Of a DNA stretch of 64,000 nucleotides, positions 1 through 7,386 are shown piece after piece. The stretch spans positions 446,924-510,923 of the forward strand of contig NZ_JACHHJ010000002.1 in assembly GCF_014207655.1 (NCBI RefSeq), given 5' to 3'. The position numbers were made by a program, and so were the translations under genes. Under the pieces are notes generated by a model that searched no databases, was not told the DNA's origin, and was given only the letters and a program-made list of their open reading frames with translations. The DNA is from Geomicrobium halophilum (GTDB lineage Bacteria; Bacillota; Bacilli; Bacillales; Marinococcaceae). Position 1 is the first letter of the stretch, and every line of letters begins with the position of its first letter.

Positions 1-1269
1 AACTTGATTGATCGTGATATACATTCCGGCAATCGAGGAACCAATAATGGCACAAAGGAAAGGGAAACGAAAACGTAAGTTTACACCAAATAGGGCAGGC
101 TCGGTAACTCCCAGCCAAGCAGTAAGTCCTGAAGTTCCAGATAATCCTTTAAGATTTTGGTTTTTAAGAACAAAGTACATGGCAAAGGCAGCCGAACCTT
201 GAGCAATATTAGACAATGCTAAGATGGGCCATAAAAATGTGCCATCTGCTGTTGTTGTTAACTGTAAATCTACAGCGAGGAACGTATGATGCATACCGGT
301 AATGACAAGAGGAGCGTAAAGCGCACCATATAATAACCCGGCCAACATAGGCAATGTTCCAAACAACCAAATAAACCCATCTATGATCCAATTCCCGATG
401 GCAAATGTGATCGGGCCGATAAAGATAAATGCAAGGAAACCTGTGAGAAGAAGTGCGATCGGAGCAACTAATAACAACTGAAGGGAGTTAGGGATATATT
501 TCCGTAAGAACACTTCCAGTTTAGCTAATATAATCCCCGCCACAAAAATAGGCAGAACTTGTCCTTGATAACCTATGGCTTCAATTTCTAATCCAAATAT
601 GCTCCAAGTTGGAATATCTTCTCCAGCAGCAACTGCATCTCCGTATGCATGGGCATTCATTAAATCTGGATGGACCAAAATGAGACCTAATACAATTCCC
701 AACAATGGACTTCCGCCAAACCGCTTAACCACTGACCAACCGATTAACGCTGGTAAAAAGACAAAAGCAGTACTGGCAATTACATTAATAATCTCTGCAA
801 AATCAGCCCATTGAGGATAAACATCGATGACCGATGCCCCGTCAAAAAAGATTCCTTCGCCCGTTAAGATATTATTAATACCAAGTAAGAGTCCTGCGGT
901 AACAATGGCCGGAAGAATGGGAATAAAGACATCTGCCAAAACTTTAATGGCACGCTGCAGAGGATTCCCCCTATTAGCCGCATCCTCTTTGGCTTCATCT
1001 TTGGTTTGTTCTTCTCTTCCAGTTATCTCCATTAATTCTTTATAGACTTTATCAACCACCCCGTTTCCAAGGATGATTTGTAGCTGACCATTCGAGTAAA
1101 AAGAGCCTTTGACAGCTTCAACACGTTCAAGTTCTTCTGTGTTAACCTGATCTGTATCGTTTAGAACGATACGAAGGCGTGTCACACAATGAGTCGCAGA
1201 GGATATGTTCTCTTCCCCGCCGATCAACTCAAGAACCTGTTGTGCTGTTTTGCGGTAATTGATACTCAT
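1..1269 (-). CDS. treP: Trehalose-type PTS enzyme IIBC (partial, runs off the window)
   Basis: Membrane phosphotransferase component that imports and phosphorylates a disaccharide. The 423 visible residues begin with an EIIB domain (about 1-80) whose phosphorylated cysteine lies in SSATHCVTRLR, followed by a linker and a multi-span EIIC domain containing the conserved ITGMHHTFLAVDLQL segment of the sucrose/trehalose EIIC family. The ATG at 1267-1269 follows a GGGGGAAG ribosome site. The C-terminus lies left of the window. Trehalose is chosen over sucrose because two TTGTATATACAA operators, the TreR type, sit in its promoter. The protein alone would not separate the two sugars. treA and treR would be expected to the left but cannot be seen. 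Confidence 0.85.
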   Translation of the reverse strand, partial: MSINYRKTAQQVLELIGGEENISSATHCVTRLRIVLNDTDQVNTEELERVEAVKGSFYSNGQLQIILGNGVVDKVYKELMEITGREEQTKDEAKEDAANRGNPLQRAIKVLADVFIPILPAIVTAGLLLGINNILTGEGIFFDGASVIDVYPQWADFAEIINVIASTAFVFLPALIGWSVVKRFGGSPLLGIVLGLILVHPDLMNAHAYGDAVAAGEDIPTWSIFGLEIEAIGYQGQVLPIFVAGIILAKLEVFLRKYIPNSLQLLLVAPIALLLTGFLAFIFIGPITFAIGNWIIDGFIWLFGTLPMLAGLLYGALYAPLVITGMHHTFLAVDLQLTTTADGTFLWPILALSNIAQGSAAFAMYFVLKNQNLKGLSGTSGLTAWLGVTEPALFGVNLRFRFPFLCAIIGSSIAGMYITINQV

Positions 1270-1288
1270 GTTTCTTCCCCCTATATTC

Positions 1289-1302
1289 AGAAAACGTTTA
1301 CA
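1289..1302. promoter_or_regulatory. Catabolite-responsive element (cre)
   Basis: AGAAAACGTTTACA matches the CcpA cre consensus TGWAANCGNTNWCA at 13 of 14 positions. It lies between the promoter and the start codon of the PTS gene, so CcpA would block transcription when preferred sugars are present. The site is read directly; the regulation is inferred from the family. Confidence 0.75.
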
Positions 1303-1319
1303 ATTAGACGAACATAAAT

Positions 1320-1367
1320 TTGTATATACAAGTTATAATGCGCTTTCATTTTAGCTTGTATATACAA
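1320..1367. promoter_or_regulatory. Paired TreR-type operators
   Basis: Two perfect 12-bp palindromes TTGTATATACAA lie at 1320-1331 and 1356-1367, 36 bp apart centre to centre. This is the palindrome bound by the GntR-family trehalose repressor TreR in Bacillus. The upstream copy sits inside the -35/-10 spacer of the PTS promoter and the other just downstream of the -10, a layout suited to repression relieved by trehalose-6-phosphate. Confidence 0.8.
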
Positions 1368-1376
1368 ATCCGTCAA
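1348..1376 (-). promoter_or_regulatory. Sigma-A promoter of the trehalose PTS gene
   Basis: On the minus strand, TTGACG (1371-1376) and TAAAAT (1348-1353) are separated by exactly 17 bases. A TreR-type palindrome fills the spacer. Confidence 0.75.
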
Positions 1377-1420
1377 TAAAAAAGGGAATAATAAAGAATA
1401 AAAAATTTACATCAATACCG

Positions 1421-1447
1421 AAAAAGAGAGCCTATTAAGAGGCTCTC
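1421..1447 (-). terminator. Rho-independent terminator after modB
   Basis: Stem GAGAGCC/GGCTCTC (1426-1432 with 1441-1447) around an 8-base loop. Read on the minus strand it runs into TTTTT. It lies about 80 bases past the modB stop. Confidence 0.8.
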
Positions 1448-1524
1448 ACAATTCCAAGGGAATGATGCAGGATCCGCTCTGACCAGTTGATCCCACGTCT
1501 GGAGGTAGTGGGGATGCTTTTCCA

Positions 1525-2190
1525 TTAATCCGAAAACTTGCGCACAAAGAACAATAAACTAAACGACAGAAGAACAATTACGATGACCCAAGCCCAGGCA
1601 AGTGTTGTATCTCCGGCCTCCAGGGCTGTAAAGATCGCAATGGGCATGGTTTGTGTCGTTCCCGGAATATTTCCTGCAAACATGAAGGTGGCACCGAATT
1701 CACCGATGGCCCGTGAGAAACTAAGGATGACCCCGGTGACAAGCGAGCGAGCAATCATCGGCATCGAAATGTAAAAAAACACTTGCCATTCACTGGCACC
1801 ACTCACTCGTGCGGCTTCTTCAATTTCGGGCTCGACCGCAGCAAGCCCTGTTTTCACCGATTGATACATAAAAGGAAAACCGACGACAACTGCAACAATG
1901 ACGGTGGCGCTCCATGTAAACATCAACGATTGTTGAAAGAAAAAGTCGATGACTTGACCTAGCCAACCATTCGCTCCCAACACTATGATGAGAAGAAAAC
2001 CGATCACCGTTGGGGGGAGAACGGTAGGGAGGATGAACAGCGTTTCCACAATCGTTTTACCCGGGAAACGTGACCGAGACATAATCCGGCCAAGGAGGGT
2101 TCCGAGAATAAAAATCAATAGGAGAGCCGTAAACGCGGTTTGCAAAGAAATCAAAACAGGATTCCAAAAGGATGTAAAAAGAATCATCAT
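1525..2190 (-). CDS. modB: Molybdate ABC transporter permease ModB
   Basis: Inner-membrane channel subunit of the molybdate importer, 221 residues, the usual length for ModB. It has about five hydrophobic spans and the EAARVSGASEWQVFF cytoplasmic loop (the EAA motif that docks on the ATPase), followed by FSRAIGEFGATFMFAGNIPG, typical of ModB/CysTW permeases. Its ATG overlaps the modA stop (TAATG), so the two are translationally coupled. No modC ATPase follows before the terminator; the energising subunit must be encoded elsewhere. In this window the molybdate would serve the nitrate reductase and formate dehydrogenase. Confidence 0.92.
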   Translation of the reverse strand: MMILFTSFWNPVLISLQTAFTALLLIFILGTLLGRIMSRSRFPGKTIVETLFILPTVLPPTVIGFLLIIVLGANGWLGQVIDFFFQQSLMFTWSATVIVAVVVGFPFMYQSVKTGLAAVEPEIEEAARVSGASEWQVFFYISMPMIARSLVTGVILSFSRAIGEFGATFMFAGNIPGTTQTMPIAIFTALEAGDTTLAWAWVIVIVLLSFSLLFFVRKFSD

Positions 2191-2969
2191 TAGTCGGCCA
2201 CCTCGTAGCCATTTTTTTCATATAAGGACTTTGCCTTATTACTGACAAGATACTCGAAAACTTGAGCTGCAGCCGCTGGATGATCCGTATCTTCGATAAC
2301 CCCAATCGGATATACAATGTTTGAGTGAAGGTGAGGATCAATGGTTTCAACCGTTTCCACACTGTCCGTAGAGGCGGCATCGGTGGCATAAACAAAACCG
2401 GCGTCCACACTATTTTCTTCGGTATAAGTAAGCACTTGCCGTACGCTTCTTGCCTGAACCATTTTATCTTCAACATCGTTCCACATATGTAATTGCTTCA
2501 ATGTTTCTTTTGCGAACGTACCTGCGGGAACGCTTTCTGGGGTGCCAATGGCAATCGTCTCAATCGATCCTTCCTTCAATTCATCAACGTTAGCGATCGG
2601 CTTTTCTGTATCCGCCGGCTGTATTAAAACGAGTGAATTTGTGAATAGGCTCGTGGAGTTTTCTGGATCGATTTTTCCATCCTCTACTAATGCATCAAAA
2701 TGGGCTTCCGATGCCGAAAGAAAAATATCAAAAGGGGCGCCCTGTTCAATTTGTCGCCGTAGTGACCCTGATCCACCAAATTGAAAAACGACATCCACGC
2801 CTTCAATAGTACTTTCCAGTTTTTCCTCCATTTCACCTAGAACATTTTGGAGACTGCTGGCAGCAGCGATCTGGATTTCCACAGGTTCTTCTGTTTCCTG
2901 TGAAGATGAGCAGGCAGAGGCCATGGTGATCGTTAAGGTGAGTATGAATAAGTAGATGGATGTTTTCAT
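2190..2969 (-). CDS. modA: Molybdate-binding lipoprotein ModA
   Basis: Extracellular solute-binding lipoprotein that captures molybdate for ModB. The chosen ATG at 2967-2969 gives a signal peptide ending in a lipobox (TMASAC, Cys20), followed by an acidic linker and a periplasmic-binding fold. IAAASSLQNVLGEME and FGGSGSLRRQIEQGAPFDIF are characteristic of ModA, where the serines contact the oxyanion. The same frame is open for 38 more codons upstream, but that stretch crosses a hairpin and has no signal-peptide logic. About 259 residues, normal for the family. The ribosome site (GAAAGG) is weak and 12 bases away. Confidence 0.92.
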   Translation of the reverse strand: MKTSIYLFILTLTITMASACSSSQETEEPVEIQIAAASSLQNVLGEMEEKLESTIEGVDVVFQFGGSGSLRRQIEQGAPFDIFLSASEAHFDALVEDGKIDPENSTSLFTNSLVLIQPADTEKPIANVDELKEGSIETIAIGTPESVPAGTFAKETLKQLHMWNDVEDKMVQARSVRQVLTYTEENSVDAGFVYATDAASTDSVETVETIDPHLHSNIVYPIGVIEDTDHPAAAAQVFEYLVSNKAKSLYEKNGYEVAD

Positions 2970-2990
2970 GTGCAACGGCAACCTTTCTTC

Positions 2991-3029
2991 GGAATAAGAA
3001 AGAGAAGCCTCCAGCAGGAGAAGGCTTCT
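2991..3029 (-). terminator. Strong hairpin between the small gene and modA
   Basis: Stem AGAAGCC/GGCTTCT (3003-3009 with 3023-3029), extended by an inner CTCC/GGAG pairing, followed on the minus strand by CTTTCTTATT. It overlaps the stop codon of the small upstream gene and precedes modA, so it may reduce read-through into modAB as an attenuator-like terminator. Confidence 0.6.
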
Positions 3030-3252
3030 ACGAAAGCTGTAATAGAGCTGAATTTCGTTGTTCCTGCTCTTGAGGCTCTGCAAGGTCGTATTTTTTTAAT
3101 AAATGAAATAGCTCGTTTAATGTTTCTTGAGAGAGTTCTCTTTTTAAAAGCTGGTTGGCGTGCTCGTAAACCTCACTCGGTAAAAAGTTCTGCTGGCTTT
3201 CTAACTTTTCTTTCACTTGTTCGGGTGTGTGATCGATCGGACAAGATTCCAT
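3028..3252 (-). CDS. Small conserved-looking protein of unknown function
   Basis: I do not recognise this 74-residue protein. The ATG at 3250-3252 is preceded by AAAGGAG at good spacing, which makes it a credible gene. The protein is soluble, charged and predicted mostly helical, with Leu/Glu/Gln-rich stretches such as EQVKEKLESQQ and LNELFHLLKKYDL. An N-terminal SCPIDH cysteine is visible, but there is no recognisable metal site. It lies immediately upstream of modAB in the same direction, separated by a hairpin, so a link to molybdate or molybdoenzyme metabolism is possible but only contextual. Confidence 0.6.
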   Translation of the reverse strand: MESCPIDHTPEQVKEKLESQQNFLPSEVYEHANQLLKRELSQETLNELFHLLKKYDLAEPQEQEQRNSALLQLS

Positions 3253-3274
3253 GAGATGTGCTCCTTTCCTAAAT

Positions 3275-3468
3275 TGTGCAAAAGGAGGATAAAAAGATCC
3301 GAGGAGGTCGAGGAGATGTATATCTAAGCATCCTGCTTGTAACCACGAAAACATTCACTTCGCACGAAGGGAAAAGTGGGTTTCTTTTCCGGGGATATGC
3401 TTTCATACGTGAACAGCGGAGACGAAGAAATACGAAAGCGATTTTTCCCGGACTTTTTGAACATCCTC
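3275..3468 (+). repeat. MITE-like interspersed repeat, copy A
   Basis: About 194 bp. It begins near GCAAAAGGAGGATAAAAAG and ends in CCCGGACTTTTTGAACATCC. Inverted copies occur at 18612-18884 and 46429-46590. The family shows imperfect terminal inverted repeats of the form TGTTCAAAAAG...CTTTTTGAACA, contains no plausible transposase gene, and is purely intergenic. The open frame crossing it is not a real gene. Confidence 0.75.
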
Positions 3469-3915
3469 TAAATATATTTATTGTCCCATATATAGGTAAG
3501 GATGAAAAGGCAACAAAGGCTTTTTGTCTAGAATTAGGGGGGGTTTCCAATACCCGAGCGATCACTGTTGAGTTATGGAATATTCGTCCAAAAGAGTGGC
3601 ACGACAGTAGAACTGGCGGTACCTCTAGAGAGCATGCTGTGAGAAAGGGGCTTTAGTGATTTTTTCCTGCCCTGAGCCCTGGGTTGCACTGAATCCACTA
3701 TCGACTCCGCTGAATAAAGGGTGTTTACGATGAAAAAGTATGGAAAACCATCATTACACAAAAGATCGTCTGCAGATAGCTTTTGGAGTCGGTGTGGTTT
3801 GTATGTAAAGGAATGTACTGGAACGCATAAAAGGGGTGAACGCGACGAATCTTAAGGAAGGTAAGTCATGCAAATGCATGATTATTTCTCAATAAAAAGC
3901 ACTGGAGGCGTTTTA
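3469..3915. other. Intergenic stretch without a recognisable gene
   Basis: No open frame with a ribosome site and family resemblance is seen. A short CGCTGAATAAA-type motif (near 3707) resembles the unit of the tandem repeat at 38.5 kb. CATGCA-AA-TGCATG, an inverted repeat near 3868-3881, precedes the Gln-rich gene. Confidence 0.5.
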
Positions 3916-4431
3916 ATGAGTGATGTTCGTCGGGCTGAGGTAGAGGTTGCGGAATATGCACTTGCAGAGGATGTAAGCGATATGAAACAACAACTTAATC
4001 AATTGAAGCAACAAATGTCTTCTCAGCAATCATCCAACCAACAATCATCAAGTCAACAACAACCTTCAAACCAGCAGTTGAATTCATTGCTGCAGCAACT
4101 TCAACAATTTAGCGACCAAACGACTCAACAAAGTCAGCAAGCAGATCAGCAGCTTCAACAATCCATGCAGCAAGCGGTTGATATTCTAACTCAAGGTTTG
4201 CAAACGGTGCAGTCCAATCAGGCTTTAAGTCAGGTTAATCAAGCGTTGAAGCAAGCTGAACAGCAACTTGATCAGATTAATCAACAGTCCCAGCAACAAC
4301 AGCAACAACAACAGCAACAAAATCAAATGAACCAACAAGGTTCACAAGGACAACAAGGCCAAATGGGACAACAACAGCAGCCCCAACAACAAGGTGCTCA
4401 AAGCCAGTCATCTCAAGGAAGCTTTCAATAA
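3916..4431 (+). CDS. Glutamine-rich low-complexity protein
   Basis: A 171-residue protein of unknown function in which about 40% of residues are glutamine. Residues 1-24 form an ordinary charged segment, followed by repeated QQL/QQS/QQM units likely to form a coiled coil, a run of ten Gln near residue 125, and a Gln/Gly/Ser tail. The ATG at 3916 has GGAGG eight bases upstream; an in-frame ATG 48 bases earlier has a poorer site. There is no signal peptide or membrane span. It is monocistronic with a strong terminator just after the stop. Gln-rich coat-like or prion-like aggregation is possible, but nothing here proves it. Confidence 0.75.
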   Translation: MSDVRRAEVEVAEYALAEDVSDMKQQLNQLKQQMSSQQSSNQQSSSQQQPSNQQLNSLLQQLQQFSDQTTQQSQQADQQLQQSMQQAVDILTQGLQTVQSNQALSQVNQALKQAEQQLDQINQQSQQQQQQQQQQNQMNQQGSQGQQGQMGQQQQPQQQGAQSQSSQGSFQ

Positions 4432-4440
4432 AAACTCTTC

Positions 4441-4485
4441 GGTCATATAACGCCTGTTACGGCGTTGTATGACCTTTTCTTTTTC
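4441..4485 (+). terminator. Rho-independent terminator of the Gln-rich gene
   Basis: Long stem of 14 bases, 4441-4454 with 4461-4474 (GGTCATATAACGCC paired with its near complement), hexanucleotide loop, then TTTTCTTTTTC. Confidence 0.9.
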
Positions 4486-4526
4486 CTTTAGGTACATTAA
4501 GATAGGGAATGATGGGGAGTGAGAAA

Positions 4527-5348
4527 ATGAAGAATCTAGAAGGAAAACACATTGCGTTAACGGCTTCACGAAAGACTGATGAAATGCAGACTCTTTTACA
4601 TAAACAAGGAGCAACAAGCGAAGTGCGTTCCATGCAGGGGACGGTTCAGCAGGATCAAGAAACAGTGACCCGGTTAATGAAAGAAGGGTTGGCTGAGCGC
4701 GTTGACGGGTTTATTTTCACTACAGGCATCGGCGTCACTACTCTTTTGGATGATGCGAGCAAAGCGGGAATGGAAGATAAACTTGTAAAAAAAATTCAAT
4801 CGTCATTTGTAGCTGCCCGGGGGTATAAAGCGGTTGCAGCGTTAAAAAAATTGGATATTAATGTTGATATTCGCTCCGATGACGGGACGACTGAGGGTTT
4901 GAAAGAACAGTTGAAGGGAACGGATTTTTCCGGTAAGCGCTTGATTATTCAACAATATGGCCAGGCTTCACCAGCACTCGAACATTTTTTACAAGAGCAG
5001 GGAGCCATACTCACGACGTGGTTGCCCTACATTCATCATGCCCCTGACGATGAAGCGGTTGATCGTTTTATCAAAGAATTATTGGATGAAAAAAAATACG
5101 ACGGCGTTTGCTTTACGACGGCTTTGCAAGTGAAATCGCTGTTTCAGCGCGCAAGAAAAACGGACAAGCATGCACAGCTAACGGAGCTTTTTGGAAACGA
5201 AACCATCGCAACAGCTGTAGGTAAGGTGACCGCGGAAGCACTATATGAAGAAGGAATAAAGCGAGTGGTAAGTCCAACGACCGAACGGATGGGCGCGATG
5301 ATCGTGGAGCTTGGGCGGTATATCAGTGCTGAAGAGAAACAAAGCTGA
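4527..5348 (+). CDS. hemD: Uroporphyrinogen-III synthase
   Basis: Closes and inverts ring D of hydroxymethylbilane to give uroporphyrinogen III, the branch point to haem and sirohaem. The 273 residues show the two-lobed HemD pattern. The N-terminal lobe starts LEGKHIALTASRKTDEM and contains FIFTTGIGVTTLLDDA, and the C-terminal lobe has YDGVCFTTALQVKSLFQ and ATAVGKVTAEALYEEGI. The ATG at 4527 is preferred over one 18 bases upstream because GGGGAG lies seven bases before it. It stands alone, 670 bp before the nitrate operon, which carries a second HemD-like domain. It probably feeds sirohaem supply for nitrite reductase. Confidence 0.85.
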   Translation: MKNLEGKHIALTASRKTDEMQTLLHKQGATSEVRSMQGTVQQDQETVTRLMKEGLAERVDGFIFTTGIGVTTLLDDASKAGMEDKLVKKIQSSFVAARGYKAVAALKKLDINVDIRSDDGTTEGLKEQLKGTDFSGKRLIIQQYGQASPALEHFLQEQGAILTTWLPYIHHAPDDEAVDRFIKELLDEKKYDGVCFTTALQVKSLFQRARKTDKHAQLTELFGNETIATAVGKVTAEALYEEGIKRVVSPTTERMGAMIVELGRYISAEEKQS

Positions 5349-5367
5349 GGAATCTCTTCAGCTTTTT
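5342..5367 (+). terminator. Terminator overlapping the hemD stop
   Basis: Stem AAGCTGA/TCAGCTT (5342-5348 with 5358-5364) followed by a T run. The hemD TGA stop is inside the stem. Confidence 0.75.
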
Positions 5368-6018
5368 TAAGCTGGAGATTTTAAAAATTAATGGGAACAC
5401 TCGTTTTGTTATTGTGATCTTTTATACTAAATATAGGATCCTAATCCTTGCCCAAAGCGAACTCGTTCATGGTTTCTTCGTTTCTAAACCTTAAAAGACC
5501 ACTTTTTTTAATCATAAGCGATTGAAATAAGCGACCTCCGTAATACAAATGTAGGCGGGAGCAAGATCACCGTAAAGGACTTCTTGACCCCAGGTTGTGT
5601 GTATTTGACGAGCTATTCGCAGACATTGATGAAGAAGGTAAGGAGCAGATGATAGGCCTTTCAACGATCTCTTAGATCAGAAAAGAGGCATAATTTTTAC
5701 GTCTTACGAAATCCTTAATTTCGGTGATAACACGGAGTAACCACTTTCAGGATTGAGAATAAAAAGATTTCTGAATCACATATGGACGTAACAACACCAC
5801 TTATCGCTAATGAATGAGTGGTGTTTTATTATGTGATGATTCATTTTAGCAGTAGTACTCGACCTCGACAGTCATGGGCACATTTAAGGAGCTTTATTTA
5901 TCCCAGAAAAAGTGTGTTAATTTTCCTTACATAACTCAACGACATGCTCCTTTTACCCTTTACAGTAGTACTTAATTAAGAAATAAATAAAATACCACTG
6001 ATCAAGGGGGGGTGAACA
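5368..6018. other. 650-bp leader/intergenic region before the nitrate operon
   Basis: No convincing complete gene. Around 5590-5690 a short open stretch (reading FDELFADIDEEGKEQM) may be the remains of a lost gene. A terminator-like hairpin AACACCACT/AGTGGTGTT lies at 5793-5825 and runs into TTTTATT, suggesting something transcribed on the plus strand once ended here. The TnrA/GlnR box at 5915-5931 and the nas promoter occupy the right end. Confidence 0.5.
5915..5931. promoter_or_regulatory. TnrA/GlnR nitrogen-control box of the nas operon
   Basis: TGTTAATTTTCCTTACA fits the core TGTNA-N7-TNACA exactly. In Bacillus, TnrA activates nitrate, nitrite and urea genes under nitrogen limitation from such boxes placed near -49. 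That would put the transcription start near 5972, where TACAGT (5961-5966) is a plausible -10. The site is seen; which protein binds it is inferred. Confidence 0.75.
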
Positions 6019-7386
6019 ATGGTCGAGCAAGGAACGGTTTATTTAGTTGGTGCAGGTCCTGGGGACAAGGAACTACTAACCGTCAAGGGTCTGCGGGTGT
6101 TACAAGTTGCAGACGTTGTTATTTATGACAGATTGGTCAACCCGTATTTGTTAACGGAACTTAAAGAAGACGTGAAACTCATCTATTGCGGCAAAGAGCC
6201 GTGCAAGCATATTCTTCGTCAAGAAGATATTCAGACGGAAATGTTGATTCATGCTAAAAAAGGCAAAACGGTTGTCCGGTTGAAGGGAGGCGACCCAGCG
6301 GTTTTTGGCAGAGTTGGTGAAGAAGCTGCCATGTTGAAGGCAAATGGTGTCCACTTTGAGATTGTTCCGGGCGTTACTTCAGGAATTGCGGCTTCCATGT
6401 ATGCGGGAGTGCCAATCACCCATCGGGATTATTCCGGTTCGTTCGCGGTCGTGACGGGGCATCGGCGAAAGGATGATGGGAAGCCAGATGTGAATTGGAA
6501 GTCGCTTGCGGAATCGGTCGACTCCATCTTGTTTTATATGGGTGTAAAACAAATCAGAACCATCACTTCCGAGCTCGTACGTTACGGAAAAGATAAAAAT
6601 ACACCTGTACTTGTTATTCAGTGGGGGACGTATAGCAGACAGCGATCGATAGAAGGAACTCTTTCAACGATCTCAAAAAAAATGGACAATCAGAAAATGG
6701 CGAATCCCGCGATGATTCTTGTTGGAGATGTAATCAAGATTCGGGATCAGGTGAATTGGTTCGAAAACCATCCGTTATCAGGGATGGGTATTCTCATACG
6801 AACGGATGATGAGAACGATTGGCTAAAACGAAATGGCGCAGATGTCTATATTCAGAAAAATAAGGCGATGACGGTTACGGATCGGGAAATAGACCTTGCC
6901 TTAGGAGCTGGAGGTGATCAGGCACTCATTTTTCAAGAGACCAAGGACATATGGTTATTTTTACAAAAAATGGGGGAACGAGGACATGATATTCGTAAAC
7001 TAGCCGGAGCACTCGTCGCCGGAAATAAAGATGTGCAACGAGAATTTTTACTCCTTGGCATTCAAGTCCCGCTTTTCTCAGAGGGAATATGGTTGACCCC
7101 GCTGTTTATTGCTGGTGCTCAAGACAAACAACCGACGGCCGAAAAGGTGGCTATGACGAGGTTAATCGAGGAAGGTCATGTGAACGCCGCAATATGCAGA
7201 AACAAACGGGATGTGGACAGTATTTGTGAAACGTCGTTACACCTTTTTACAGCTAACAAAGACGTCGAGAGTTATGCGCGCTCGCTCGGATTCGAAAGTG
7301 TAAAGGTGGTCGATTTCAATAAAAGTGAAACGGAGATCGTTGAACAAATGTCTGGATTACGAAACAAAGGAGCTGTTTTGTCATGA
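6019..7386 (+). CDS. nasF: Uroporphyrin-III C-methyltransferase fused to a HemD-like domain
   Basis: Two-step SAM-dependent methylation of uroporphyrinogen III to precorrin-2, the first sirohaem-specific step. Residues 1-about 243 are the SUMT/CobA domain with YLVGAGPGDKELLTVKG, VRLKGGDPAVFGRVGEE and IVPGVTSGIAASMYAG. Residues about 250-455 form a weakly conserved uroporphyrinogen-III-synthase-like lobe pair. B. subtilis NasF has the same unusual length. The ATG follows AGGGGGGGTG. Its stop overlaps the next start (ATGA). Having this fused lobe as well as a free HemD suggests the fused copy is degenerate or a docking domain, but that is inference. Confidence 0.9.
   Translation: MVEQGTVYLVGAGPGDKELLTVKGLRVLQVADVVIYDRLVNPYLLTELKEDVKLIYCGKEPCKHILRQEDIQTEMLIHAKKGKTVVRLKGGDPAVFGRVGEEAAMLKANGVHFEIVPGVTSGIAASMYAGVPITHRDYSGSFAVVTGHRRKDDGKPDVNWKSLAESVDSILFYMGVKQIRTITSELVRYGKDKNTPVLVIQWGTYSRQRSIEGTLSTISKKMDNQKMANPAMILVGDVIKIRDQVNWFENHPLSGMGILIRTDDENDWLKRNGADVYIQKNKAMTVTDREIDLALGAGGDQALIFQETKDIWLFLQKMGERGHDIRKLAGALVAGNKDVQREFLLLGIQVPLFSEGIWLTPLFIAGAQDKQPTAEKVAMTRLIEEGHVNAAICRNKRDVDSICETSLHLFTANKDVESYARSLGFESVKVVDFNKSETEIVEQMSGLRNKGAVLS

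Noticed and set aside
3276..3656. Open frame of 126 codons on the plus strand
   Set aside because: Its first half is repeat copy A and similar translations arise from the other copies; no family resemblance and no support beyond an open frame.
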